Source: Actinomyces qiguomingii
GTDB taxonomy: Bacteria > Actinomycetota > Actinomycetes > Actinomycetales > Actinomycetaceae
DNA: 64,000 bases
Direction: 5' to 3'
NCBI RefSeq assembly: GCF_004102025.1
Contig: NZ_CP025228.1
Span: forward strand, 2,542,001 to 2,606,000
Made by a program: the position numbers and the translations under genes. Numbering within the stretch: position 1 is the stretch's first letter; each line of letters starts with the position of its first letter. Under the pieces are notes generated by a model. The model ran no database searches. It had not been told where the DNA came from and saw nothing but the letters and a program-made list of their open reading frames with translations. Of the stretch, positions 7,405 through 16,921 are shown piece after piece.

Positions 7405-10224
7405 ATGTCTGAGTCCGTCGCCCAGTCCGCTGCGCCCACCCCCGCCGCCCCGGCTGAGGGCCGTTTCCTTCCCTCCGAGCTTCACTCCCCGCGTGTGCCC
7501 GAAAGGGTCAGCACCGACGGGCTGGAGGAGACCTGGGAGGAGCGCTGGGATCGCGACGGCGTCTACGCCTTCGACCGTGGCGCCGAGCGCCACGAGGTCT
7601 TCTCCATCGACACCCCGCCGCCGACCGTCTCCGGTTCCCTGCATGTGGGGCACGTATTCTCCTACACCCACACCGACACTCTGGCCCGCTTCCAACGCAT
7701 GCGCGGCAAGGCCGTGTTCTACCCCATGGGCTGGGACGACAACGGCCTGCCCACCGAGCGGCGGGTGCAGAACTACTTCGGGGTCCGCTGCGACCCGGCC
7801 CTGCCCTATGACCCGGACTTCACCCCCCCGCACACCGGTGGTGAGGGTAAGTCGATCAAGGCCCGGGATCAGGTGCCGATCTCACGGCGCAACTTCGTGG
7901 AGCTGTGCGAGCGCCTGACCGCCCTGGACGAGGCCCAGTTCGAGGCCCTGTGGCGTCGCCTGGGGCTGAGCGTGGACTGGAAGCAGACCTACCAGACCAT
8001 CGGTGAGCGCGCCCGCAAGGTCGCCCAGACCGCCTTCCTGCGCAACCTGGAACGCGGTGAGGCCTACCAGGCGCAGGCGCCGGGCCTATGGGATGTGACA
8101 TTCGGCACCGCCGTCGCCCAGGCTGAGATCGAGTCGCGCGAGTACCCAGGCTTCTACCACCGCCTGGCCTTCCACGTCGTCGACCCCGAGGCCGCCGCCA
8201 CCGCCGCCGCGGCGGGCGCCCCCATTGAGGCCGGTCCGAACGGCACCGCCGACGTGTGCATCGAGACCACCCGGCCTGAGCTGCTAGCCGCCTGCGTGGC
8301 CCTGGTGGCCCACCCCGACGACGAGCGCTACCAGCCGCTGTTCGGCTCTACGGTGGCCTCCCCCGTATTCGGGGTGGAGGTTCCTGTGCTGCCGCATCCG
8401 GAGGCGGAGATGGACAAGGGCGCCGGCATCGCCATGTGCTGCACCTTCGGTGACACCACCGACATCGACTGGTGGCGCGACCTGAACCTGCCGCTGCGCG
8501 CCATCCTGCGCAAGGACGGGCGCATCGAGACCGAGACGCCGGACTGGATCACCACCGAGACCGGCCGCCAGGCTTACGCCGAGATGGCGGGTAAGACCAC
8601 CTACTCGGCCCGTCAGGTGATGGTGGAGGCGCTGTCCGCCTCCGGGGAGATGCGCGGGGAGCCCACCAAGACGGTACGCCAGACCAACTTCTTCGAGAAG
8701 GGCGACAAGCCGCTGGAGATCGTCACCTCCCGCCAGTGGTACATCCGCAACGGCGGTAAGGCCTGGACCAACCCCGCCTCCGGCGCAGACCTGGCCGACG
8801 AGCTGCTTGAGCGCGGGAAGGAACTGAACTTCTACCCCGACTTCATGCGGGTGCGCTACGAGAACTGGGTGGGGGGTCTGAACAACGACTGGCTGATCTC
8901 CCGCCAGCGCTTCTTCGGCGTGCCCTTCCCGCTGTGGTACCGGGTGGGTGAGGACGGCGAGGTCGACTACGACGCCGTGATCACCCCCGACGAGTCCGCC
9001 CTGCCGGTGGACCCCTCCAGCGACGTGCCCGCCGGCTACACCGAGGAACAGCGCGGCAAGCCCGGCGGTTTCGTGGGCGAGCTGGACATCATGGACACCT
9101 GGGCCACCTCCTCCCTGTCCCCGCAGCTGGCCTCAGGCTGGCTGACGGACGCGGACCTGTTCGCGCGCGTCTACCCCATGGACCTGCGCCCCCAGGGCCA
9201 GGACATCATCCGCACCTGGCTGTTCACCTCGGTGGTGCGCGCCAACCTGGAGTTCGGCGCCCTGCCGTGGGCCAACGCGGGACTGTCGGGCTGGATCCTG
9301 GACTCCGACCACAAGAAGATGTCCAAGTCCAAGGGCAATGTGGTCACCCCCATGGGCCTGCTGGAGAAGTACGGCTCGGACGCCGTGCGCTACTGGGCGG
9401 CCTCCGCCCGGCTGGGCCTGGACGCTGCCTTCGAGGAGACGCAGATCAAGATCGGGCGTCGCCTGGCCATCAAGCTGCTGAACGCCTCCAAGTTCGCCCT
9501 GTCCATGGGCATCCCCTGGGACGCAGACGCGGCCGCCAAGGCGGCCGCCCCCGCCCCGAGCCTGAACGCGGCCGAGGTGACCGAGCCCATCGACCGGGCG
9601 CTGCTGGCGGCGCTGGCAGATGTGGTGGACGCGGCCACCACCGCCTTTGAGGGCTTAGAGCACTCCCGGGCCCTGGAGGTCACCGAGTCACTGTTCTGGA
9701 CCTTCTGCGATGACTACATCGAGCTGGTCAAGGACCGCGCCAACGACTTCGGCGCCTCCCACGACCCGGCCGCGGTGCGCAGCGCCCGCACCACTCTGGC
9801 CATTGCCGTGGACACCTTCGTGCGCCTGTTCGCACCTTTCCTGCCCTTCGCCGCCGAGGAGGTGTGGAGCTGGTACCGCAGCGGATCTGTGCACCGGGCT
9901 GCCTGGCCCGAGGCCGCGCCGCTGCGCGAGGCCACCGGTGACGCCGACGCCGAGCTCGTCACCCACGCCGGGGCCGCCCTGGCGGCCCTGCGCAAGGTGA
10001 AATCGGAGGCCAAGACCAGTCAGAAGACGCCGATCCTGTCGGTACAGCTGGTGGTGTCCGAGTACGTTACCGCCGACATTGAACTGGTGCGCGCCGACCT
10101 GGTTGAGGCCGCCAAGGTCACCGGCCCACTCGTGCTGTCCCCCGCCTCCGGTGAGGGCGCCCCGATGCGGGTGGTCGCGGTCGAGCTCGGGGAGCCCCCG
10201 GCCAAGCCCGCCAAGCGGGGCTGA
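7405..10224 (+). CDS. valS: valine--tRNA ligase
   Basis: Class I aminoacyl-tRNA synthetase charging tRNA-Val. The HIGH motif is HVGH at residues 80-83 after TPPPTVSGSL, and the second signature is KMSKSKGN from residue 638. An editing domain lies between them (IETTRPELLAACVALVAHPDD). Length is 939 residues. The C-terminus is short, so the long coiled-coil arm of many bacterial ValRS is absent or much reduced. ATG 7405 follows TCGGAG; an in-frame ATG at 7315 would add 30 residues atypical of the family. I saw no T-box leader in the 260 bp upstream. Confidence 0.97.
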   Translation: MSESVAQSAAPTPAAPAEGRFLPSELHSPRVPERVSTDGLEETWEERWDRDGVYAFDRGAERHEVFSIDTPPPTVSGSLHVGHVFSYTHTDTLARFQRMRGKAVFYPMGWDDNGLPTERRVQNYFGVRCDPALPYDPDFTPPHTGGEGKSIKARDQVPISRRNFVELCERLTALDEAQFEALWRRLGLSVDWKQTYQTIGERARKVAQTAFLRNLERGEAYQAQAPGLWDVTFGTAVAQAEIESREYPGFYHRLAFHVVDPEAAATAAAAGAPIEAGPNGTADVCIETTRPELLAACVALVAHPDDERYQPLFGSTVASPVFGVEVPVLPHPEAEMDKGAGIAMCCTFGDTTDIDWWRDLNLPLRAILRKDGRIETETPDWITTETGRQAYAEMAGKTTYSARQVMVEALSASGEMRGEPTKTVRQTNFFEKGDKPLEIVTSRQWYIRNGGKAWTNPASGADLADELLERGKELNFYPDFMRVRYENWVGGLNNDWLISRQRFFGVPFPLWYRVGEDGEVDYDAVITPDESALPVDPSSDVPAGYTEEQRGKPGGFVGELDIMDTWATSSLSPQLASGWLTDADLFARVYPMDLRPQGQDIIRTWLFTSVVRANLEFGALPWANAGLSGWILDSDHKKMSKSKGNVVTPMGLLEKYGSDAVRYWAASARLGLDAAFEETQIKIGRRLAIKLLNASKFALSMGIPWDADAAAKAAAPAPSLNAAEVTEPIDRALLAALADVVDAATTAFEGLEHSRALEVTESLFWTFCDDYIELVKDRANDFGASHDPAAVRSARTTLAIAVDTFVRLFAPFLPFAAEEVWSWYRSGSVHRAAWPEAAPLREATGDADAELVTHAGAALAALRKVKSEAKTSQKTPILSVQLVVSEYVTADIELVRADLVEAAKVTGPLVLSPASGEGAPMRVVAVELGEPPAKPAKRG

Positions 10225-10372
10225 ACCGGCTCCTCCTGCCGGGTGCGGTAGTCACGAGACTATGGGTATGGGGAGAGGATAGGCGGTATGGTGAGGACTG
10301 CATCACCCGGGCCGGGGCGCACCGGTCCCGTCCCGGGCCGGCCACCCGTGTCGGCCTAGGAAGAAGAGCATC

Positions 10373-12286
10373 ATGACCTCCACCTCCGCGGATTCCGCAG
10401 AGACCTTCACCCAAGCAGCACCGCCCGACGTCGCCCCTCCAGGTGGTCGGCCAGTGGGCGCACTGGAGTGGCAGGCCCCCACCCTCATCCGCATTGACGA
10501 ACGCACCACCATTGCCTCCATGCTGCGAGACCGGGTGCGACGCTCCGCCCACCGCCCGCTGATCGCCCGCAAGCAGGAGATCGGCCAGGCCTGGCAGACG
10601 GTAACCGCGCAGGCGTTCTACGACGAAGTGCTGTCCGTCGCCGCCGGCCTGATCGGCATGGGGCTTCAGCCGGGGGCGCGGGTGGCGATCATGTCGCGCA
10701 CCCGGTATGAGTGGACCCTGTTGGACTTTGCCTGCTGGACGGCAGCACTGGTGCCCGTGCCCATCTACGAGACCAGCTCGACCGAGCAGATCGCTTTCGT
10801 GCTGGCCGACTCCCAGGCCGCCCTAGTGGTCACCGAATCCATCACCACCGCTGAACTGGTGCGCGCCGCGGCCGCTTCGCTGGATCGCCGGGAAGTGGAA
10901 GTGCTCTCCCTTGACACCGGCGCCCTACACATGATCACTGAGGCAGGACACGGCGTGCAACGCGAGCGGGTGACCGCGCGCGCCGAATCGTTGACCACCG
11001 CCTCCATCGCCACCATCGTCTACACCTCCGGCACCACCGGTTCCCCCAAGGGGACGGTGTTGTCGCATGGCAACTTCACCGATCTGTGCTCCAATGCCCA
11101 CCTGTGGATGCCGGAGATCGCCATGGGGCGAGACTCGCGCCTGCTGTTGTTTTTGCCGCTGGCCCACGTCTTTGCTCGCTTCCTGGAGGTCTTCCAGATC
11201 TCCGGGGAGGGCATCATGGGGCATGTTCCCGACACCAAGAACCTGTTGTCGGATCTGGCCTCCTTCCGCCCCTCCTACCTGCTGGTGGTGCCCCGGGTGC
11301 TGGAGAAGATCTACAACTCGGCCGACGCCCGGGCGGCCAGCGGCCACGCCCGGCGGATCTTCCGTTGGGCGGCGAAGGTCGCTGTGGACTACTCCCGCGC
11401 GCAGGACACCCCGGCCGGCCCCTCCCCCGCTTTGCGCGCCCAGCGGGCCGCGGCCGACCGGCTCGTCTATCAGCGTATCCGCGCCCTGGTGGGCGACAAC
11501 GCCGACTGGATCATCTCCGGCGGCGCCCCACTGTCCCCGCGGTTGGCCCACTTCTACCGGGGCCTGGGCATCCCGGTTCTGGAGGGCTACGGGCTCACCG
11601 AGACGGTCGGCCCGATCGCGGTCAACACCCCGCGGCTGTCGAAGATCGGCACTGTCGGCCCGCCTCTGCCGCCGATGGCGGTGCGCATCGGCGCCGACGG
11701 CGAGATCCTGCTCAAGGGACCATCCGTGTTCCAGGGCTATCACAACGACCCAGACGCGACTGCGGCCGCCTTCACCGACGACGGCTGGTTCCGTACCGGC
11801 GATTTGGGCTCCCTGGACCGGGACGGCTATGTGACCATCACCGGCCGCGCCAAGGATGTGATCGTCACCGCCGGCGGCAAGAACGTCTCCCCGGCTCCGC
11901 TGGAGGACGCCTTGCGCGGCCACCCGCTGATCAGCCAGGTCGTGGTGGTTGGCGAGCAGCGCCCATTCGTGTCCGCCCTGATCACGCTCGACGCCGAGAT
12001 GCTGCCGGCTTGGCTGCGCACCCACGGTCTGGACCCGATGCCCGTTTCCGAGGCGGCCACCCACCCCCAGGTGCTGACGGCATTGAACCGGGCCGTTCGA
12101 CGTGCCAACGCCCATGTCTCCCGTGCCGAGTCGATCCGTAAGATCCGGGTGCTCAGCACCGAATTCACCGAGGCGAACGGCTTGCTCACGCCGTCGTTGA
12201 AGGTGCGCCGCGGTGCGGCCCTGGAGCGCTTCGCCGCCGAGATCGATGACCTGTACGGCGGGCCGGTTGGCGTGCAGGCCCAGTGA
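10373..12286 (+). CDS. fadD: long-chain acyl-CoA synthetase, tandem copy 1
   Basis: An AMP-forming acyl-CoA ligase of 637 residues. The ATP/AMP-binding motif is IVYTSGTTGSPKGT, followed by the family motif GYGLTETVGP and the C-terminal DGWFRTGDLG and GRAKDVIVTAGGKNVSP segments. It activates fatty acids to acyl-CoA through an acyl-adenylate at the cytoplasmic membrane. It is the first of three adjacent paralogs in the same orientation. A GGAAGAAG ribosome site precedes ATG 10373. In this copy the A8 core reads GRAKDVI where copies 2 and 3 have GRKKELI, so it is the most distinct of the three. A GC-rich stem-loop follows the stop. Confidence 0.93.
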   Translation: MTSTSADSAETFTQAAPPDVAPPGGRPVGALEWQAPTLIRIDERTTIASMLRDRVRRSAHRPLIARKQEIGQAWQTVTAQAFYDEVLSVAAGLIGMGLQPGARVAIMSRTRYEWTLLDFACWTAALVPVPIYETSSTEQIAFVLADSQAALVVTESITTAELVRAAAASLDRREVEVLSLDTGALHMITEAGHGVQRERVTARAESLTTASIATIVYTSGTTGSPKGTVLSHGNFTDLCSNAHLWMPEIAMGRDSRLLLFLPLAHVFARFLEVFQISGEGIMGHVPDTKNLLSDLASFRPSYLLVVPRVLEKIYNSADARAASGHARRIFRWAAKVAVDYSRAQDTPAGPSPALRAQRAAADRLVYQRIRALVGDNADWIISGGAPLSPRLAHFYRGLGIPVLEGYGLTETVGPIAVNTPRLSKIGTVGPPLPPMAVRIGADGEILLKGPSVFQGYHNDPDATAAAFTDDGWFRTGDLGSLDRDGYVTITGRAKDVIVTAGGKNVSPAPLEDALRGHPLISQVVVVGEQRPFVSALITLDAEMLPAWLRTHGLDPMPVSEAATHPQVLTALNRAVRRANAHVSRAESIRKIRVLSTEFTEANGLLTPSLKVRRGAALERFAAEIDDLYGGPVGVQAQ

Positions 12287-12299
12287 GTCCGTCCCTACC

Positions 12300-12321
12300 C
12301 CCGCCCGGTACCCCGGGCGGG
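12300..12321 (+). terminator. stem-loop after fadD copy 1
   Basis: CCCGCCCGG, a 4-nt loop and CCGGGCGGG form a perfect 9-bp stem 14 bp after the stop codon. No clear T-tract follows, so it may act as a pause or processing structure as well as a terminator. Confidence 0.5.
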
Positions 12322-12377
12322 CCCACGGTTCAGGCGGCGGATAGGCGGCGGGTGTGGCGGTGAGATCGAGACCACAG

Positions 12378-12396
12378 CTTAGAGGAAACCTCTAAG
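12378..12396. promoter_or_regulatory. AT-rich palindrome upstream of fadD copy 2
   Basis: CTTAGAGG-AAA-CCTCTAAG is a perfect 8-bp inverted repeat with a 3-bp centre. It is AT-rich compared with its surroundings and lies about 65 bp before the chosen start of copy 2. It could be an operator (for example for a TetR-type regulator) or a weak terminator. Confidence 0.4.
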
Positions 12397-12461
12397 ACTC
12401 ATTGTTGGTTTGGTGCCTCCATCTCGCACGCAACCGGTTCCCGACCTGCGAGAATGTCGCG

Positions 12462-14354
12462 GTGGCCCCACGATCATCCAACCTCATGTCCACCGGCGTA
12501 CCCTCCGAGGCCGGCTCGCCCTGCGTCATTGACGGCGCCGCGGCCAGCCCCATGGTTCAGGAGCCCGAGCAGACCTGGACCATTCCCTGGCTGCTGGCCG
12601 ATCGTATCGCCCGCAACCCGGACGCCACCCTCATTGAGCGCAAGACGCAGCTGGGCAATTCGTGGGACAAGGTGACGGCACACGCCTTCGGTGAGGATGT
12701 CGCCCGCGTCGCCTCCGGCCTGGTGGGCGTTGGCCTGCAAGCCGGCGCATCGGTGGGCATCATGGCCCACACCTCCTATGAGTGGACGCTGCTGGACATG
12801 GCCATCGCCCGTGCCGGAATGATTTCCGTGCCGATATATGAGACGGACTCCGCCGAGCAGGTCGAGTGGATCATCGCCGACGCCGACATCCGGCTCGTAG
12901 TCACCGAATCCGCCGTGCTCGCCGAATTGGTGCGCGGAGCCGCCGATCGTATTGGCGCGAGTGTGAAGGTGCTGTCCCTGGATCATGACGCCGTCGCCAC
13001 CCTCACCGAGGCCGGCCGGGGCGTGCCCCGGGAGGAGCTTGAGGCCCGCTCCGCAGCGCTGACCTGCGAGGACGTCTACTCGATCATCTACACCTCCGGC
13101 ACCACCGGGCAGCCCAAGGGCGTGGAGATCACTCACCGGCAGGCCGCCGGACTGGGTTGGAACGGAGTGCGGTGGATCCCGGAACTGCTCAACTCCCCCA
13201 ATACGCGTCTGCTGCTGTTCCTGCCGCTGGCACACTCCTACGCCAGGTTCCTGCAAATTCTGGCCATCGCCGGCAACGGGGTGCTGGGCCACACCCCCGA
13301 TGTCAAGACCCTCCTGCCTGATCTGAAGGCCTTTGCCCCCTCCTACGTGCTGGCGGTGCCGCGGGTGATGGAGAAGATCTACAACGCCGCTGACGCCAAG
13401 GCCGGGTCGGGGGCGAAACTGCGGACCTTCCGCTGGGCGGCCAAGGTGGCGATCGCCTATTCCCGGGCCCTGGACACCCCCGCCGGTCCCTCACGCAGGC
13501 TGCGGGCGGCCCATGCGGTCGCCGACCGACTCGTCTACCGCACCATCCGGGATCTGCTCGGCCCCAATGCCCGCTACGCCATTTCCGGCGGTGGGCCGCT
13601 GGGCGAACGTCTGGGCCACTTCTACCGGGGTATAGGCCTGATAATCCTGGAGGGCTACGGGCTGACCGAGACGATTGGCCCGACCTCGGTGAATCTGGAC
13701 ATCTTGAACAAGATCGGCACCGTGGGCCCGCCGGTATGCGGCAACCGGGTACGGGTGGGCGAGGACGGTGAATTGGAAGTCACCGGACTGGGCGTGTTCT
13801 CCCGCTACCACAACAATCCCGAGGCGACGGCCGCCGCCTTCACCGACGACGGCTGGTTCCGTACCGGGGACATCGGCTCGGTCGATGAGGACGGCTGGGT
13901 GCGGATCACCGGGCGTAAGAAGGAGTTGATCGTCACTGCCGGCGGGAAGAACGTGGCCCCCAACATCCTGGAGGACCGCTTGCGCGGGCACCCACTGGTC
14001 AGCCAGGTACTGGTGATCGGTGACGGCGAGCCCTTCATCTCCGCCCTGGTCACTCTGGACAAGGAGATGCTGCCGCAGTGGCTGACCAACCACAATCTGC
14101 CGCAGATGGACGTGGTCGAGGCCTCCACCCACCCGCAGGTGTTGGCGGCACTGGACCGGGCCGTGGCCCGCACCAACCGGGCGGTCTCCCGCGCTGAGTC
14201 CATTCGCACCTACCGGGTGCTCACAGCCGATTTCACCGAGGCCAACGGGCTTCTCACTCCGTCGCTGAAGGTTAAGCGCAGCCTGGTGATGGAGACTTAC
14301 GCCGAAGTTGTCGCCGACATCTACTCCACCACCAAGAGGGGGCCCCAGGAGTGA
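12462..14354 (+). CDS. fadD: long-chain acyl-CoA synthetase, tandem copy 2
   Basis: Second acyl-CoA ligase paralog, about 630 residues from the chosen GTG. Motifs are IIYTSGTTGQPKGVE, GYGLTETIGP, DGWFRTGDIG and GRKKELIVTAGGKNVAP with the conserved C-terminal lysine region. The start is uncertain: GTG 12462 has a weak CGAGA about 9 bp upstream, ATG 12486 lacks a ribosome site, and the frame is open to a TTG at 12402. The stop overlaps the GTG of copy 3, so copies 2 and 3 are probably translationally coupled. Similarity to copies 1 and 3 along the whole length shows origin by tandem duplication. Confidence 0.92.
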   Translation: MAPRSSNLMSTGVPSEAGSPCVIDGAAASPMVQEPEQTWTIPWLLADRIARNPDATLIERKTQLGNSWDKVTAHAFGEDVARVASGLVGVGLQAGASVGIMAHTSYEWTLLDMAIARAGMISVPIYETDSAEQVEWIIADADIRLVVTESAVLAELVRGAADRIGASVKVLSLDHDAVATLTEAGRGVPREELEARSAALTCEDVYSIIYTSGTTGQPKGVEITHRQAAGLGWNGVRWIPELLNSPNTRLLLFLPLAHSYARFLQILAIAGNGVLGHTPDVKTLLPDLKAFAPSYVLAVPRVMEKIYNAADAKAGSGAKLRTFRWAAKVAIAYSRALDTPAGPSRRLRAAHAVADRLVYRTIRDLLGPNARYAISGGGPLGERLGHFYRGIGLIILEGYGLTETIGPTSVNLDILNKIGTVGPPVCGNRVRVGEDGELEVTGLGVFSRYHNNPEATAAAFTDDGWFRTGDIGSVDEDGWVRITGRKKELIVTAGGKNVAPNILEDRLRGHPLVSQVLVIGDGEPFISALVTLDKEMLPQWLTNHNLPQMDVVEASTHPQVLAALDRAVARTNRAVSRAESIRTYRVLTADFTEANGLLTPSLKVKRSLVMETYAEVVADIYSTTKRGPQE

Positions 14355-16270
14355 ACCAGGAAGTCACAGCCGCCGCCACGCAGGATTCGGCTGCATCCGC
14401 CTCAACCGAGCAGTCGACCCCGCTGCTGGTGCCGCTGCACACGGGCATGACGGCGCCGTGGGCGCTGGCCGAGCGGGTGCGCAGGCAGCCTTCCGGCCCA
14501 CTGATCGCGCGCAAGTCCTCCGTGGGCGGACGCTGGCGTGACATGTCCGCCCAGGCCTTCCGTGATCAGGTGCGGGAGGTGGCCTGCGGTCTGGTCGCCC
14601 TTGGCTTGGAGCCAGGAGACACCCTGGGCATCATGGCCCACACCTGCTACGAGTGGACCCTGTTGGACTTCGCCGCCTGGGAGGCGGGACTCGTCGTCGT
14701 GCCCATCTACGAGACCTCCTCGGTGGAGCAGGCCCGCTGGATCCTGACCGACGCCGCCGTGCGGCTAGTGGTTGTGGAAGACCGGCCCATGGAGACGATG
14801 CTGCAAGGGTTGGCTGAGCAGGATGAGGCTCTGTCCGATCTGAAGGTGCTGAGCCTGGCCAGGGAGGCCATCACGGAGCTGATCACCGCCGGGAAGGGGG
14901 TGCGGCCGGCCGAGCTGGATGCGCGCACAGCCCACCTGACCAGCAGCGACCTGGCCACCATCGTCTACACCTCTGGCACCACCGGGCGCCCCAAGGGTGC
15001 CGAACTCACCCACGGCAACCTGGTGCACCTGTGCGTCAACGCCTGCGCCCACGTGCCGGAGGTGCTGGAGGCGCCGGAGACCCGCACCCTGCTGTTCCTC
15101 CCTCTGGCACATGTACTGGGCCGCTTCGTGGAGATGGCCATCGTGTGCTCCTCGGCAGGCGTGCTTGGGCATGCACCGAATGTGAAGAACCTGGTTACCG
15201 ACCTGGCCTCCTTCCGCCCCACCTTCGTGGCGGCGGTGCCGCGCGTGTTCGAAAAGATCTACAACGCGGCCGACGCGCGGGCTTCCGGCGCCAAGCAGAA
15301 GGTCTTCCGGCTGGCCGCTAAGACGGCGATCGCCTATTCCCGCGCCCTGGACACCCCGGCCGGGCCGAGCCGGGGACTGCGCGTCCAGCGGGCGGCCTTC
15401 GACCGACTGGTGTTCTCCACCCTGCGCGACCTGCTCGGTGGCCGTGTGACTCACGTCGTCTCCGGCGGAGGCCCGCTGGGAGAGCGACTGGGGCACTTCT
15501 ATCGCGGTGCCGGCGTAACGGTGTTGGAGGGCTACGGGCTCACCGAGACCTCCGCCCCCTGCACCGTGAATCTGCCGGCCGCCACTCGGATCGGCTCGGT
15601 GGGCGTGCCCCTACCGGGCACCACCATTCGGCTGGATGACGACGGCGAGGTCCTGATCAGTGGAATCGGCACCTTCCGCTGCTATCACAACGACCCGCAG
15701 GCCACGGCCGAGGCTTTTGTCGCCGAGCCTGAGGCGACGGAGTCGGCCCACACGGATGCGGATCGGGCCGCGGCAGGCGGCATGCGGTGGCTGCGCAGCG
15801 GGGATGTGGGAGCCCTGGACGCGGACGGCTTCCTGCACATCACCGGCCGTAAGAAGGAGTTGATCGTCACTGCCGGCGGCAAGAACGTGGCCCCCGCGGT
15901 GCTGGAGGATCGACTGCGTGGGCACCCGCTGGTCAGCCAGGTACTGGTGGTCGGAGACAATCGGCCGTGCATCGGCGCCCTGGTGACGCTTGATGCGGAG
16001 ATGCTGCCCCTGTGGCTGTCCAACCACGGGCTGCCGGACATGGACCCTGTGGACGCCACCCGGGATCCGCGCGTGCGCGCGGCCCTGGAACGGGCGGTGG
16101 GGCGTGCCAATGAGGCGGTCTCCAAGGCGGAATCGATCCGCACCTTCACAGTACTGCCGGGAGACTTCACCGTTGACAACGGGCTGCTCACGCCCTCGCT
16201 GAAGCTGCGGCGCGATGAGGCCACCAAGCGCTTCTCCAAGGAGATCGACGAGCTGTATCGGCGGCTGTGA
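14351..16270 (+). CDS. fadD: long-chain acyl-CoA synthetase, tandem copy 3
   Basis: Third acyl-CoA ligase paralog, 639 residues. Motifs are IVYTSGTTGRPKGAE, GYGLTETSAP and GRKKELIVTAGGKNVAP. Unlike the other two it carries an insertion of about 20 Glu/Ala/Asp-rich residues near residue 460, just before LRSGDVGALDADG. The GTG start overlaps the stop of copy 2 (GTGA) and an AGGAG lies very close to it. Its C-terminal RFSKEIDELY segment recurs as an isolated fragment at 19823-19878 beyond the bacteriocin cassette. Confidence 0.92.
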   Translation: MNQEVTAAATQDSAASASTEQSTPLLVPLHTGMTAPWALAERVRRQPSGPLIARKSSVGGRWRDMSAQAFRDQVREVACGLVALGLEPGDTLGIMAHTCYEWTLLDFAAWEAGLVVVPIYETSSVEQARWILTDAAVRLVVVEDRPMETMLQGLAEQDEALSDLKVLSLAREAITELITAGKGVRPAELDARTAHLTSSDLATIVYTSGTTGRPKGAELTHGNLVHLCVNACAHVPEVLEAPETRTLLFLPLAHVLGRFVEMAIVCSSAGVLGHAPNVKNLVTDLASFRPTFVAAVPRVFEKIYNAADARASGAKQKVFRLAAKTAIAYSRALDTPAGPSRGLRVQRAAFDRLVFSTLRDLLGGRVTHVVSGGGPLGERLGHFYRGAGVTVLEGYGLTETSAPCTVNLPAATRIGSVGVPLPGTTIRLDDDGEVLISGIGTFRCYHNDPQATAEAFVAEPEATESAHTDADRAAAGGMRWLRSGDVGALDADGFLHITGRKKELIVTAGGKNVAPAVLEDRLRGHPLVSQVLVVGDNRPCIGALVTLDAEMLPLWLSNHGLPDMDPVDATRDPRVRAALERAVGRANEAVSKAESIRTFTVLPGDFTVDNGLLTPSLKLRRDEATKRFSKEIDELYRRL

Positions 16271-16376
16271 AGCATCAGGGTCCCAGATCCTACCGGCATC
16301 AGCTCCCACGATAATCACTCTCAACTGCGATACACTCGTGACCTACGGGCAGACATCAGGCATCAGCCTTCAGGTA

Positions 16377-16396
16377 AGGTTAACCAACCTCAGGTT
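16377..16396. promoter_or_regulatory. candidate operator upstream of the bacteriocin gene
   Basis: AGGTTAACCAACCT (16377-16390) overlaps the perfect palindrome AACCT-C-AGGTT (16386-16396), about 50 bp upstream of the bacteriocin start. It loosely resembles actinobacterial DtxR boxes but has the wrong spacing, so I call it only an unspecified operator. Confidence 0.3.
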
Positions 16397-16443
16397 TCTC
16401 GAACCAAACTATCGTCGAGAACATCACAACACTGGAGTTGGCC

Positions 16444-16854
16444 ATGTCTTCGTATGCGAACAGAATTCCCGCTCTCCTCACAGCTCTCCTACTTGCCGTC
16501 GGGTTAAGTGCTGCACCTACAGCCGCAGCGGCCGAAAGTCCCATCCCCGAGGACGCGACTGAGCACGGTTCAGTTGTCATCACTGACAACTCACCTGATT
16601 CAGCACTCATCCAACCCACCGGGATTGTTGGCTCCTACAAAAGGAGGGTCGCCGGTGGAATATGGAGGTACGGCACAACCGGGACGATCGTGTATTCGCG
16701 GTTCTATCATCCGAAACGATGCCATGGCTCATCGGTACAAACCTACAACGGGGCGATCACCGTGCGCAGCACTAAAACCGGACCCGGCAAGTGGTCGAAC
16801 GCGCAGGTTCGCCGCTCACCCAGCACCAACGAGGCCTTCTACTGGTTCTGTTGA
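16444..16854 (+). CDS. lactococcin 972-like bacteriocin precursor
   Basis: A 136-residue secreted peptide. A Sec signal peptide (basic start, then LLTALLLAVGLSAAP) probably ends near TAAAA/ESP around residue 31. The mature C-terminal part shows the lactococcin 972 pattern: GGIWRYGT near the domain start, YSRFYHPKRCHGSS, then GKWSNAQVRRS and an aromatic C-terminus (FYWFC). Lactococcin 972 inhibits septum formation by binding lipid II; whether this protein does is inference. The call is strengthened by the next two genes, which match the membrane protein and ABC ATPase that accompany this family. ATG 16444 has GGAG 6 bp upstream. A terminal Cys plus a second Cys could form a disulfide, which is not typical of the original lactococcin. 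Confidence 0.85.
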   Translation: MSSYANRIPALLTALLLAVGLSAAPTAAAAESPIPEDATEHGSVVITDNSPDSALIQPTGIVGSYKRRVAGGIWRYGTTGTIVYSRFYHPKRCHGSSVQTYNGAITVRSTKTGPGKWSNAQVRRSPSTNEAFYWFC

Positions 16855-16870
16855 GACCCTCGACCTTCGA

Positions 16871-16908
16871 CTGCGGGCGACGACTCCACTCGATAACGTC
16901 GCCCGCAG
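16871..16908 (+). terminator. 12-bp stem-loop between bacteriocin and transporter genes
   Basis: CTGCGGGCGACG (16871-16882) and CGTCGCCCGCAG (16897-16908) are perfect inverted repeats around a 14-nt loop. The position, 16 bp after the bacteriocin stop and 13 bp before the next ATG, suits a partial terminator that makes the precursor mRNA more abundant than the transporter mRNA. It would also mask the upstream region of the next start codon. Confidence 0.65.
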
Positions 16909-16921
16909 CGGTTAAACGTAT

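Noticed and set aside
10925..12115. Minus-strand frame of 396 codons opposite fadD copy 1
   Set aside because: Similar shadows occur opposite all three fadD copies; no motif or start signal.
16377..16396. Iron (DtxR) box upstream of the bacteriocin
   Set aside because: AGGTTAACCAACCT is one base shorter than the DtxR palindrome, so spacing is wrong; kept only as an unspecified operator.
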